Assembly (NCBI GenBank): GCA_963801055.1
Contig: CAWDDE010000006.1
Coordinates: forward strand, 248,001-312,000
Length of the DNA stretch: 64,000 bases
Source of the DNA: DASUPK01 sp963801055
GTDB lineage: Bacteria > Actinomycetota > Thermoleophilia > Solirubrobacterales > 70-9
Reading direction: 5' to 3'
How positions within the stretch are numbered: position 1 is the first letter of the stretch; each line of letters begins with the position of its first letter. The translations under genes were made by a program, and so were the position numbers. The notes below the pieces were generated by a model. The model did not search any database and was not told the origin of the DNA. It was given only the letters and a program-made list of their open reading frames with translations. Positions 52,880 through 60,849 of the stretch are shown piece by piece.

Positions 52880-53546
52880 GGCCGCTTCGAGGTCCACCTC
52901 CAGCACGAAAGCCAGCTCGGGCACGAAGGCCGCCGGGATCAAGGCTCCGGTCCTCGGCAAGCAATCGAAGGCCGACCTCCCGAAGGAGCTCTTCGCCGAG
53001 CCGTTCCACGAGGCGCTCGTCCACGAGGCCGCCCGCGCCGACCTCGCCGCGCGTCGCAGGGGAACGCACTCGAGCCTCACCCGTGGCGAGGTGGCGATGA
53101 CGACCGCGAAGGCCTGGCGCCAGAAGGGCACCGGCCGCGCTCGCGCCGGGGCACTGGGCGTGCCGCACCGCTACGGCGGCGGAGCGGCGTTCGGCCCGAA
53201 GCCGCGGCGCTACACCGTCAAGGTGAATCGCAAAGCGCGCCGCAAGGCGCTGCGCGCCGCCCTCAGCGTCCACGCCGAGCGCGGCTCGGTCGCGGTCCTG
53301 GACGGCTCCGCCTTCGGCGAGCCGGCCACCAAGCAGGCGGCCACCGCGCTGCAGAAGTGGGGGGCTGACGCGCCGACCCTGATCGTGATCACGGGCGAGG
53401 AGGAGGCCGTCGCGAAGAGCTTTCGCAACATCGAGGGCGTCAGGGTCGCCCTGGCGGACGCCGCCGGGGTCGCGGACGTAATGGGCGCGACCTCCCTGGT
53501 CGTCTCCGAGGCGGCCCTCGCGGAGCTCAAGGGGAGGGCGGTGTAG
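52872..53546 (+). CDS. rplD: 50S ribosomal protein L4
   Basis: Intact, 224 residues. MAEAASRSTSSTKASSGTKAAGIK is a Ser/Ala/Lys-rich N-terminal addition of about 25 residues. The usual uL4 begins near PVLGKQSKADLPKELFAEPFHEALVHEA. The extended loop that lines the exit tunnel reads AWRQKGTGRARAGALGVPHRYGGGAAFGPKPRRY. The C-terminal part carries VAVLDGSAFGEPATKQAA, LIVITGEEEAVAKSFRNIEGV and MGATSLVVSEAALAEL. In other bacteria L4 can repress its own operon, and the hairpin ahead of rpsJ could be a target. Confidence 0.96.
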   Translation: MAEAASRSTSSTKASSGTKAAGIKAPVLGKQSKADLPKELFAEPFHEALVHEAARADLAARRRGTHSSLTRGEVAMTTAKAWRQKGTGRARAGALGVPHRYGGGAAFGPKPRRYTVKVNRKARRKALRAALSVHAERGSVAVLDGSAFGEPATKQAATALQKWGADAPTLIVITGEEEAVAKSFRNIEGVRVALADAAGVADVMGATSLVVSEAALAELKGRAV

Positions 53547-53842
53547 TGGACGCTCGCCAGGTGATCGTCCGACCGGTTGTCTCGGAGAAGAGCTACGCGC
53601 TGATGGGGGAGGGCAAGTACACATTCCGGGTGCACGACCGGGCCCACAAGCTTCAGATTGCGCACGCGGTCGAGGAGATCTTCGACGTCAAGGTGCGCGC
53701 CGTCCGGACCTCCAAGGTGAAGTCGAAGCCGAAGCGGCGCGGGCTGCACTCCGGCCGATCCCGCTCGTGGAAGAAGGCCGTGGTCCAGCTGGCCCCCGGC
53801 GAGCGGATCGAGCTGTTCGAGGGCGCGGCGGTGGAGGGCTAG
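53546..53842 (+). CDS. rplW: 50S ribosomal protein L23
   Basis: Intact, 98 residues, GTG start one base inside the rplD stop. DARQVIVRPVVSEKSYALMGEGKYTFRVHDRAHKLQIAHAVEEIFDV and VRTSKVKSKPKRRGLHSGRSRSWKKAVVQLAPGERIELFE are uL23 throughout. It sits at the tunnel exit and docks trigger factor, SRP and the Sec machinery. Length normal; no extension here. Confidence 0.97.
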   Translation: MDARQVIVRPVVSEKSYALMGEGKYTFRVHDRAHKLQIAHAVEEIFDVKVRAVRTSKVKSKPKRRGLHSGRSRSWKKAVVQLAPGERIELFEGAAVEG

Positions 53843-53844
53843 CC

Positions 53845-54684
53845 ATGGCTAACCGCAAGACACGACCCACCAGCCCCGGCAGGCGCTTCGGCACCTATCC
53901 CGTGCGTGAGGAGCTCACCGGGTCGGAGCCCAACAAGAAGCTCACCCAGGGCAAGAGCTCGTCCGGCGGGCGCAACTCCGCAGGCCGGATCACCGCGCGC
54001 CACCGCGGGGGCAGCGCCAAGCGCCGCTACCGGCGCATCGACTTCAAGCGCACCAAGGACGGCGTGCCCGCCCGGGTTGCCTCCATCGAGTACGACCCAA
54101 ACCGCTCCGCCAGCATCGCGCTGCTCAACTACGCCGACGGGGACAAGCGCTACATCCTCGCTCCGCAGGGCCTACGCGTCGGCGCGCAGGTCGTCTCGGG
54201 GGAGGGCGCGGACATCGCGCCCGGGAACTCGCTCCCGCTGGCCCGCATCCCGACCGGCACCGTCGTCCACAACGTCGAACTGGTGCCCGGGCAGGGCGGC
54301 CGGCTTGGCAGGGCGGCCGGGACGGCGATCCAGGTGGTCGCCAAGGAAGGGCCAATGGTGAGCCTGCGGCTGCCCTCCTCCGAAGTGCGCATGGTTCGCG
54401 GCGAGTGCCGCGCGACCGTCGGGACGCTCTCGAACGCCGACCACCAGAACGTCAAGATCGGCAAGGCCGGCCGGAACCGGCACAAGGGGAAGCGCCCGCA
54501 AACGCGCGGCGTCGCCATGAACCCGGTCGACCACCCCCATGGCGGGGGCGAGGCCCATCACACGCCGGGCGGCCATCCGGTCACCCCGTGGGGCAAGCCG
54601 ACGCTCGGTTACAGGACTCGCAAGAAGGGCAAGAGCTCGGACTCGCTGATCGTGCGCGGCCGGCGCCGAGGGAAGAGGAAGTAG
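53845..54684 (+). CDS. rplB: 50S ribosomal protein L2
   Basis: Intact, 279 residues. NRKTRPTSPGRRFGTYPVREELTG, KLTQGKSSSGGRNSAGRITARHRGGSAKRRYRRIDF, AQVVSGEGADIAPGNSLPLARIPTGTVVHNVELVPGQGG and GVAMNPVDHPHGGGEAHHTPGGHPVTPWGKPTLGYRTRKKGK include the conserved His needed near the peptidyl-transferase centre. AGGGCTAGCC lies just before the ATG, two bases after the rplW stop. The closing SLIVRGRRRGKRK is standard. Confidence 0.97.
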   Translation: MANRKTRPTSPGRRFGTYPVREELTGSEPNKKLTQGKSSSGGRNSAGRITARHRGGSAKRRYRRIDFKRTKDGVPARVASIEYDPNRSASIALLNYADGDKRYILAPQGLRVGAQVVSGEGADIAPGNSLPLARIPTGTVVHNVELVPGQGGRLGRAAGTAIQVVAKEGPMVSLRLPSSEVRMVRGECRATVGTLSNADHQNVKIGKAGRNRHKGKRPQTRGVAMNPVDHPHGGGEAHHTPGGHPVTPWGKPTLGYRTRKKGKSSDSLIVRGRRRGKRK

Positions 54685-54692
54685 GCGATCTA

Positions 54693-54974
54693 ATGGGACG
54701 TTCGACGAAGAAGGGACCGTGGGCCGAGGAGCGGCTCCTGAAGCGGGTCAATGCGATGAACGAGTCGGGTCAGAAGCAGATGCTCAAGACATGGTCGCGG
54801 CACTCGACCATCTTTCCCGAGATGGTCGGCCACACAATTGCCGTCCACGACGGGCGCAAGCACGTGCCGGTCTACGTCTCGGAGTCGATGGTCGGCCACA
54901 AGCTCGGCGAGTTCGCTCCGACCCGGACCTTCCGCGCGCACTCGGGTGCCGGCAGCGCCTCGGAGAGAGAGTGA
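54693..54974 (+). CDS. rpsS: 30S ribosomal protein S19
   Basis: Intact, 93 residues. GRSTKKGPWAEERLLKRVNAMNESGQKQMLKTWSRHSTIFPEMVGHTIAVHDGRKHVPVYVSESMVGHKLGEFAPTRTFRAHSG is shown in blocks KKGPWAEERL, RHSTIFPEMVGHT and PVYVSESMVGHKLGEF. It binds 16S rRNA in the 30S head with S13. Starts eight bases after rplB; its stop shares an A with the rplV start (TGATG). Confidence 0.97.
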   Translation: MGRSTKKGPWAEERLLKRVNAMNESGQKQMLKTWSRHSTIFPEMVGHTIAVHDGRKHVPVYVSESMVGHKLGEFAPTRTFRAHSGAGSASERE

Positions 54975-55687
54975 TGGCTGAGGAGAAGAAGGACACCGAG
55001 CAGCAGAAGAAGCCCCGAAGGAAGCCGGCGGCTAGAAAAAAGTCGGCGGCCACAAACACCGCCACCGGATCAACGGCGAGCTCCGGCGGCGGCTCGCGGG
55101 CACGCAAGCCCGCGGCGAAGCCGAAGAAGGAGACCGCAACCCGGGGCAAGGGCGCAGCCGAGGCAACCTCCAAGACCGCCGACGAGGGGGCCTCCAAGGC
55201 CTCGACGGCCAGGAAGCCCGCCGCGAGGAAGGCTCCCGCGAAGAAGCCGGCCGCCAGGAAGGCTCCGGCCGAGTCGAAGGCCGAGACGCAGCCGAAGGCC
55301 GAGACCAAGGCGAAGCCAAAGCCCAGGACGAAGAAGGAGGCACCCGAGCGCCCCGTCGTCAACGCGCGCGCCCGCTTCGTGCGCGTGGCACCGCGCAAGG
55401 CGCGCCTGGTCGCCGACCAGGTCCGGGGACTCCCAATCGATGACGCGCGGGCCTTGCTGCGCTTCTCCACCCGCAGCGCCGCGCAGGACATCCGCAAGCT
55501 GATCGACTCCGCCGCCGCCAACGCGGAGGCCAATCACGACCTGGTCGCCGACGATCTCCTGATCAAGGACATCCACGTCGACGAAGGACCGACGCTGCGC
55601 CGCTACCGGCCGCGCGCCCTCGGACGTGCGACGCGGATCAACAAGCGAACCAGCCACATCGCCGTGGCGCTGATACCGGAGGAGTAG
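54974..55687 (+). CDS. rplV: 50S ribosomal protein L22 with long lysine/alanine-rich N-terminal extension
   Basis: Intact, 237 residues, double the usual 110-120. The uL22 domain covers the last 110: PVVNARARFVRVAPRKARLVADQV, LLRFSTRSAAQDIRKLIDSAAANAEANHDL, DLLIKDIHVDEGPTLRRYRPRALGRATRINKRTSHI. The first 125 residues are of histone H1-like makeup (RKPAARKKSAA, KPAAKPKKETATRG, ARKPAARKAPAKKPAARKAP). L22 reaches into the exit tunnel with a loop while its N-terminus lies on the 50S surface, so the tail should project near the tunnel exit and contact rRNA or other polyanions. Confidence 0.97.
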   Translation: MAEEKKDTEQQKKPRRKPAARKKSAATNTATGSTASSGGGSRARKPAAKPKKETATRGKGAAEATSKTADEGASKASTARKPAARKAPAKKPAARKAPAESKAETQPKAETKAKPKPRTKKEAPERPVVNARARFVRVAPRKARLVADQVRGLPIDDARALLRFSTRSAAQDIRKLIDSAAANAEANHDLVADDLLIKDIHVDEGPTLRRYRPRALGRATRINKRTSHIAVALIPEE

Positions 55688-55694
55688 CCGAGCT

Positions 55695-56366
55695 ATGGGA
55701 CAGAAGATCCATCCAGAGGGCTTCCGGGTCGGCTACATCCACGACTGGAAGTCGAACTGGTTCAACGAGCGCGACTTCGCGGATTACCTGAACGAGGACC
55801 TGGCGATCCGGTCCCACATCGAGAACAAGCTCTCGCATGCCGGCCTCTCCGAGATCACGATCAAGAAGGGCTCCGGCGAGATCGAGGTGGACATCTCGAC
55901 CGCCCGTCCCGGGATCGTGATCGGCAAGTCGGGGACCGAGGTTGACGCGCTGCGCCGTGAGCTCCACAAGCTCACTGGGAAGCCGGTCAGGGTCAACATC
56001 AAGGAGATCAAGCGACCGGAGCTCGACGCCAAGCTGGTCGCGCAGTCGATCGCAGAGCAGCTTCAGAACCGCGTCGCCTTCCGCCGCGCCATGAAGCGCG
56101 CCCTGACCTCCGCGATGCGCTCTGGGGCAAAGGGAGTGAAGGTCCAGGTTTCTGGCAGGTTGGGCGGGGCGGAGATGGCGCGGACGGAGGGGTACTCGGA
56201 CGGCCGTGTCCCGCTCCACACCCTGCGCGCTGACATCGACTACGGCTTCACCGAGGCACGCACCACCACCGGCCGCATCGGCGTGAAGTGCTGGATCAAC
56301 AAGGGCGAGGTCATGCCCGAGGGCTATCGCTCCGAGCTCACCGACCAGGATGGAGGGGGCCGCTAG
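55695..56366 (+). CDS. rpsC: 30S ribosomal protein S3
   Basis: Intact, 223 residues. MGQKIHPEGFRVGYIHDWKSNWFNERDFADYL starts the protein. The KH domain reads GEIEVDISTARPGIVIGKSGTEVDALRREL, with the GxxG loop I-G-K-S-G. The C-terminal domain reads RRAMKRALTSAMRSGAKGVKVQVSGRLGGAEMARTE, GRVPLHTLRADIDYGFTEARTTTGRIGVKCWINKGE. It sits at the mRNA entry and has helicase activity with S4/S5. It starts seven bases after rplV. Confidence 0.97.
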   Translation: MGQKIHPEGFRVGYIHDWKSNWFNERDFADYLNEDLAIRSHIENKLSHAGLSEITIKKGSGEIEVDISTARPGIVIGKSGTEVDALRRELHKLTGKPVRVNIKEIKRPELDAKLVAQSIAEQLQNRVAFRRAMKRALTSAMRSGAKGVKVQVSGRLGGAEMARTEGYSDGRVPLHTLRADIDYGFTEARTTTGRIGVKCWINKGEVMPEGYRSELTDQDGGGR

Positions 56367-56368
56367 CC

Positions 56369-56790
<422 letters not shown>

Positions 56791-56794
<4 letters not shown>

Positions 56795-57003
56795 AGGCCT
56801 CCGAGGCGCACAACCTCAAGGACGACGAGCTGGTGGAGCGCATCCGCCAGACGCGCGAGGAGCAGTTCGCGCTGCGCCTCCAGCACGCCACCGGCGAGCT
56901 GGAGAACACGGCGCGGATCACGGCCGTGCGCCGGGACGTGGCGCGCCTTTTGACCGTCGCCAAGGAGCGCGGGATCGATCTGGAACACGAGCTGAGGGCC
57001 TGA
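56791..57003 (+). CDS. rpmC: 50S ribosomal protein L29
   Basis: Intact, 70 residues. MKASEAHNLKDDELVERIRQTREEQFALRLQHATGELENTARI in two helices and TAVRRDVARLLTVAKERGIDLE as the third match uL29, with the L-R-x-x-x-A-T/L-G-Q/E-L-x-N motif. Overlaps rplP by four bases and rpsQ by one. It lies at the tunnel exit next to L23. Confidence 0.97.
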
Positions 57004-57712
57004 TGGCAGACGAAGAGAAGAACGAGCAGCAGGAAGAGACGCCCGAGGGGACTGCGAGGGCGCGCGACAGGCGAGTGATCCGGAGCAGGAGTCCCAGGCC
57101 GAGGAGACTCCTGCCGAGGAGGCCCCTGCCGAAGATGCCCCGGCGGAGGATGCTCCTGCTGAAGCCCCTGCCGAGGAGGAAGCGCCTGCCGAGGAGGAAG
57201 CTCCAGCCGATCAGCCCGCTGCCGATGCCGGCGGCGCGGAGGACGCCTCTGATGACGAACTGGAAGGACTGGACTGGAAGGCCCGTCGCCGCTTGGAGCG
57301 GTCCCGGCGCCCGGCGGAGACGCGTCCGCAGCGGAGCCCGGAGGACCGGGCCGCCGCCCGAGGCGAGGCCCGCAAGCGGGCGGTGCGCCGGCGCGCCGCG
57401 TACAGGGCCAAGCGCCGCACGAAGGGCGAGGCCGGAGCCGGCACCGCGCCTGCCGAGCGCCGCTCCGCCGGTCGCAAGAGCAGGCAGGGACGTGTCGTCT
57501 CCAGCAAGCCCGACAAGACGATCACGGTGCAGATCGAGATCGCCCGGCGCCACCCGCAGTACGAGAAGATCGTGCGCCGCTCGCGCACCCTCCACGCCCA
57601 CGACGCCCGCAATGAGGCGGGGGAGGGCGACCTGGTCAGGGTGGTCGAGACGCGGCCGCTGTCTCGGACCAAGCGCTGGCGCCTGGTCGAGATCCTGGAG
57701 AAGGCCAAGTGA
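57003..57712 (+). CDS. rpsQ: 30S ribosomal protein S17 with acidic repeat N-terminal extension, frame-broken
   Basis: The uS17 core is at the C-terminus (in the frame from 57293): GRKSRQGRVVSSKPDKTITVQIEIARRHPQYEKIVRRSRTLHAHDARNEAGEGDLVRVVETRPLSRTKRWRLVEIL, given here as two adjoining blocks. In front are about 155 residues: MADEEKNEQQEETPEG, an Ala-Glu-Pro repeat (EETPAEEAPAEDAPAEDAPAE...), GLDWKARRRLERSRR and a basic stretch RKRAVRRRAAYRAKRRTKG. The join of the ATG at 57003 with the repeat frame needs one or two shifts near 57070 and 57270. The usual length is 80-90. S17 binds 16S rRNA early in assembly. Confidence 0.93.
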
Positions 57713-57755
57713 CCCTTCTCGCCCCCGCACCCTCGGGGAGACAACGAGTGTCACT

Positions 57756-58124
57756 GTGATCCAGCAGGAGTCGAAGCTCAGGGTCGCCGACAACTCCGGC
57801 GCGCGCGAGATCCTCTGTATCCGCGTCAAGGGCGGATCCGATCGCCGCTACGCCCGTATCGGCGACGTGATCACCGCGACGGTCAAGCAGGCGACGCCTC
57901 ACGGTGGCGTCCGCAAGGGCGAGGTCGTCGAGGCGGTGGTGGTCCGGACTCGCAAGCAGCTCGGCCGCGGCGACGGCACCTACATCGCGTTCGACGAGAA
58001 CGCCGCCGTGTTGATCGACACCACTGGTGCGCCGCGTGGAACACGCATCTTCGGACCGGTCGCCCGCGAGCTCCGCGAGAGGAACTTCATGCGAATCGTC
58101 TCCCTGGCTCCGGAGGTTCTCTGA
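57756..58124 (+). CDS. rplN: 50S ribosomal protein L14
   Basis: Intact, 122 residues from a GTG, the canonical length. IQQESKLRVADNSGAREILCIRVKGGSDRRYARIGDVITATVKQATPHGGVRKGEVVEAVVVRTRK and GRGDGTYIAFDENAAVLIDTTGAPRGTRIFGPVARELRERNFMRIVSLAPEVL, given here in pieces, cover uL14 fully. The GTG at 57756 is picked because it yields exactly the family N-terminus. L14 is the docking site of RsfS and contacts S17-side bridges. One-base overlap with rplX. Confidence 0.97.
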   Translation: MIQQESKLRVADNSGAREILCIRVKGGSDRRYARIGDVITATVKQATPHGGVRKGEVVEAVVVRTRKQLGRGDGTYIAFDENAAVLIDTTGAPRGTRIFGPVARELRERNFMRIVSLAPEVL

Positions 58125-58459
58125 TGGCGAAGATGCGAGTCCGCAAGGACGACGACGTGATCGTGATCGGCGGCAAGGACCGCGGCAAGCGAGGCCGGGT
58201 GATGCGGACCGATCCGAAGAAGGGCTACGTGTTCATCGAGGGCCTCAACATGATCAAGCGCCACCAGCGCCCGCGCTCCGTGAAAGACGCGCAGAAGGGC
58301 GGCGAGGTCGGCGGGATCATCGAGAAGGAGGGCCCGATCCACGTCTCCAACGTGATGCTGCTCGACAAGGAGGACAACAAGCCCACCCGCGTCAAGGTCG
58401 AGCGTGCCGGCGGCAAGCGCAAGCGCATCGCCGCGAGAACGGGAAGGGACCTGGACTAG
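58124..58459 (+). CDS. rplX: 50S ribosomal protein L24
   Basis: Intact, 111 residues. KMRVRKDDDVIVIGGKDRGKRGRVMRTDPKKGYVFIEGLNMIKRHQRP is the KOW-containing domain, followed by GGIIEKEGPIHVSNVMLLDKEDNKPTRVKVERAGGKRKRIAARTG. It begins 50S assembly at the 5' end of 23S rRNA. The stop TAG overlaps the GTG of rplE. Confidence 0.97.
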   Translation: MAKMRVRKDDDVIVIGGKDRGKRGRVMRTDPKKGYVFIEGLNMIKRHQRPRSVKDAQKGGEVGGIIEKEGPIHVSNVMLLDKEDNKPTRVKVERAGGKRKRIAARTGRDLD

Positions 58460-59286
58460 TGGAAGCCGCGACCGAACAGCAGCAGCAGGCCGCGCCGCCG
58501 CCCAGGCTGCGCGAGCGCTACGAGCAGGAGGTGAAGCCCGACTTGATTCGGCGCTTCGGCTACTCGACCCCGATGGCCGTGCCCACGCTCGAGAAGATCA
58601 CCCTCAACATGGGGATCGGCGAGGCCAAGCAGAACTCCCAGATGCTCGAGGCCGCCAGCGAGCAACTCGCGACGATCTCCGGCCAGCACCCGAGCGTCCG
58701 CCGGGCGAAGAAGTCGGTGGCCTCCTTCAAGGTACGCGAGGGAATGCCCGTGGGTGTCGCGGTGACGCTGCGGCGCGCGCGCATGTGGGAGTTCCTCGAC
58801 CGGCTCACCTCGATCGCGGTGCCCAGGATCCGGGACTTCCGCGGACTCAGCGCGCGCTCCTTCGACGGGCGCGGCAACTACTCGATGGGGATACGCGAGC
58901 AGATCATCTTTCCCGAGATCGACTACGACTCGATCGACGAGGTCCGCGGCCTCGACGTGACGATCACCACCACCGCCGAAACCGATGAGGAGGCCTTCAT
59001 TCTGCTCGACGGGCTCGGTATGCCCTTCTCACCCGAGGGGCGTCCAGGCGAGGCCGACGCCGAGGCGGAAGCCGAGGAGGAGCGCCGCAAGGAGGAGGCC
59101 CGCCAGCGCGCCGAGGCCGAGGCGGCAGCCCTCGAGCAGCTCAAGGAAGAGAACCCCGAGGCCTATGAGAAGCCGGTCAAGGCGGAGGAAGGCGAGGAGG
59201 GCGAGGAAGGCGCCGAGGGTGCCGCCGCCGAGGGCGTGCGCAAGGGCGAGGACGAATCGCAAGAGACTTCAAACGAGGAAGGCTGA
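58459..59286 (+). CDS. rplE: 50S ribosomal protein L5 with acidic coiled C-terminal extension
   Basis: Intact, 275 residues against the usual 180-190. PRLRERYEQEVKPDLIRRFGYSTPMAVPTLEKITLNMGIGEAKQNS, VRRAKKSVASFKVREGMPVGVAVTLRRARMWEFLDRL, VPRIRDFRGLSARSFDGRGNYSMGIREQIIFPEIDYDSID and LLDGLGMPF complete uL5 by residue about 190. Then EADAEAEAEEERRKEEARQRAEAEAAALEQLKEENPEAY, a likely single helix, and an acidic tail (EEGEEGEEGAEGAAAEG). L5 binds 5S rRNA and P-site tRNA at the central protuberance, so the tail would hang over the subunit interface. Confidence 0.97.
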   Translation: MEAATEQQQQAAPPPRLRERYEQEVKPDLIRRFGYSTPMAVPTLEKITLNMGIGEAKQNSQMLEAASEQLATISGQHPSVRRAKKSVASFKVREGMPVGVAVTLRRARMWEFLDRLTSIAVPRIRDFRGLSARSFDGRGNYSMGIREQIIFPEIDYDSIDEVRGLDVTITTTAETDEEAFILLDGLGMPFSPEGRPGEADAEAEAEEERRKEEARQRAEAEAAALEQLKEENPEAYEKPVKAEEGEEGEEGAEGAAAEGVRKGEDESQETSNEEG

Positions 59287-59471
59287 TGGCAAAGACATCG
59301 CAAAGGGTGCGCCAGCGCCGCACCCCCAAGTTCAAGACCCGCGCGTACAACCGCTGCCGCAAATGTGGCCGGCCGCGGGCGTACTTCCGTAAGTTCGGCC
59401 TCTGCCGGATCTGCTTGCGCGACGCCGCTCACCGCGGCTACGTACCCGGAATGACCAAGTCCAGTTGGTAG
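59286..59471 (+). CDS. rpsN: 30S ribosomal protein S14, zinc-binding type
   Basis: Intact, 61 residues. AKTSQRVRQRRTPKFKTRAYNRCRKCGRPRAYFRKFGLCRICLRDAAHRGYVPGMTKSSW, quoted here in the blocks YNRCRKCGRP and FGLCRICLRD, keeps both Cys-x2-Cys pairs, so it is the short zinc form. Bases of the ATG overlap the rplE stop. Confidence 0.97.
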   Translation: MAKTSQRVRQRRTPKFKTRAYNRCRKCGRPRAYFRKFGLCRICLRDAAHRGYVPGMTKSSW

Positions 59472-59510
59472 TGACATGACCCCGACCATGACCAAGGACG
59501 GTGTCATCTG

Positions 59511-59906
59511 ATGCTGACCGACCCGATCTCCGATTACCTGAACCGGATCCGCAACGCGCTCCTCGCCGAGCACGAGGAGGTGGACATCCCCGCGTCCCGC
59601 CTGAAGCGCGAGATGACCCGCATCCTCAAGGAGCAGGGCTATATCACCGACTTCAGCGTGGAGCCCGCGAGGGTGGGTGAGGTGATCAGGGTCCGCCTCC
59701 GCTACACCGAGGACCGCGACCCCGTGATCAGCGGCATGGAGCGCGTCTCTCGCCCGGGCCGGCGCCGCTACGTGCCGAAGGACGACGTCCCGCGAGTCTT
59801 CGGCGGAATGGGCACGACCATCATGTCCACCTCGCGCGGGGTGATGACGGGCCACGAGGCGCGCCAGCGTGGGGTGGGCGGCGAGGTCGTGGCGCACGTC
59901 TGGTAG
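59511..59906 (+). CDS. rpsH: 30S ribosomal protein S8
   Basis: Intact, 131 residues. MLTDPISDYLNRIRNALLAEHEEVDIPASRLKREMTRILKEQGYI, RVSRPGRRRYVPKDDVPRVFGGMGTTIMSTSRGVMTGHEARQRGVGGEVVAHVW in blocks FGGMGTTIMSTSRGVMT and GVGGEVVAHVW are uS8. It binds helix 21 of 16S rRNA and in other bacteria represses the spc operon. 39 bp follow rpsN, the largest gap within this operon part, with GGTGTCATCTG before the start. Confidence 0.97.
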   Translation: MLTDPISDYLNRIRNALLAEHEEVDIPASRLKREMTRILKEQGYITDFSVEPARVGEVIRVRLRYTEDRDPVISGMERVSRPGRRRYVPKDDVPRVFGGMGTTIMSTSRGVMTGHEARQRGVGGEVVAHVW

Positions 59907-59925
59907 CAACGACCCACGACTGACC

Positions 59926-60459
59926 ATGAGCCGAATCGGACGAAAGCCAATTCAGATCCCGGAGGGCGTCGAGATCGACGTCAAGCCCGGAGCCGTCACG
60001 GTAAAGGGGCCCAAGGGCGAGCTCAGCCAGGGAGTCAGCCGCGACATCAAGGTCGCGATCGACGACGGCACTCTGACCGTCGAGCGGCCCACCGATCGCG
60101 GGGAGCATCGGTCCCTGCACGGTCTCACCAGGAGCCTGATCGCCAACATGGTCGAGGGCGTCACCAACGGGTTCGAGCGCCGCCTGGAGATCCAGGGCGT
60201 CGGCTACAGGGCCAACCTGAGGGGCAAGACGCTCGAGATGGCGCTCGGATACTCCCACCCCGTCTCGATCGAGGCGCCCGGGGGCATCGAGTTCGAGGTG
60301 CCCCAACCGACCGAGGTGGTGGTCCGCGGGATCGACAAGCAGCTCGTCGGCGAGATCGCCGCGCGGATTCGCAAGTCGCGTCCGCCCGAGCCCTACAAGG
60401 GCAAGGGAGTCCGCTACGCGGGCGAGCACGTCGCGCGCAAGGTCGGGAAGAGGGCCTGA
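59926..60459 (+). CDS. rplF: 50S ribosomal protein L6
   Basis: Intact, 177 residues. SRIGRKPIQIPEGVEIDVKPGAVTVKGPKGELSQ starts the first of two repeated domains; GFERRLEIQGVGYRANLRGKTLEMALGYSHPV and TEVVVRGIDKQLVGEIAARIRKSRPPEPYKGKGVRYAGEHVARKVGK the second. The C-terminal region contacts the sarcin-ricin loop, where EF-Tu and EF-G act. 19 bp from rpsH; its stop overlaps rplR as TGATG. Confidence 0.97.
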   Translation: MSRIGRKPIQIPEGVEIDVKPGAVTVKGPKGELSQGVSRDIKVAIDDGTLTVERPTDRGEHRSLHGLTRSLIANMVEGVTNGFERRLEIQGVGYRANLRGKTLEMALGYSHPVSIEAPGGIEFEVPQPTEVVVRGIDKQLVGEIAARIRKSRPPEPYKGKGVRYAGEHVARKVGKRA

Positions 60460-60812
60460 TGGCCGTTCTCACCAAGCCACAGAGGCGGCTCCGCCGCCAC
60501 CGTCGGGTCCGGGCTCGCATTCGCGGCAGCGCGGAGCGCCCGCGTCTATCCGTGTACCGCTCGAACCGCGGCGTGTTCGCGCAGCTGATCGACGACGACG
60601 CCGGCCGCACCGTGGCCTCCGCCTCCTGGACCGAGCCCGAGCTCCGCAATCTCGACTCGATGGAGCAGGCGAAGCGCGTCGGCCAGCTGCTCGCCGAGCG
60701 TGCCAAGGGCGCCGGGATCGAAACGTGCGTCTTCGATCGCGGCGGTTACCGCTTCCACGGCCGGGTCGCGGCGACCGCGGAGGGCGCCCGCGAGGGGGGG
60801 CTGCGGTTCTGA
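60459..60812 (+). CDS. rplR: 50S ribosomal protein L18
   Basis: Intact, 117 residues. LTKPQRRLRRHRRVRARIRGSAERPRLSVYRSNRGVFAQLIDDDAGRTVASASW and AKRVGQLLAERAKGAGIETCVFDRGGYRFHGRVAATAEGAREGGLRF cover uL18, which binds 5S rRNA with L5. Residues R-L-S-V-Y/F-R-S-N mark the rRNA-binding strand. One-base overlap with the previous stop. Confidence 0.97.
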   Translation: MAVLTKPQRRLRRHRRVRARIRGSAERPRLSVYRSNRGVFAQLIDDDAGRTVASASWTEPELRNLDSMEQAKRVGQLLAERAKGAGIETCVFDRGGYRFHGRVAATAEGAREGGLRF

Positions 60813-60849
60813 TGGCCGGCAACACAAACCCGCTACCTTCGTCGGTTCG

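Noticed and set aside
57100..57240. Regular repeats that might suggest CRISPR or minisatellite
   Set aside because: They are codon-level PAE repeats within rpsQ; units vary and have no spacers.
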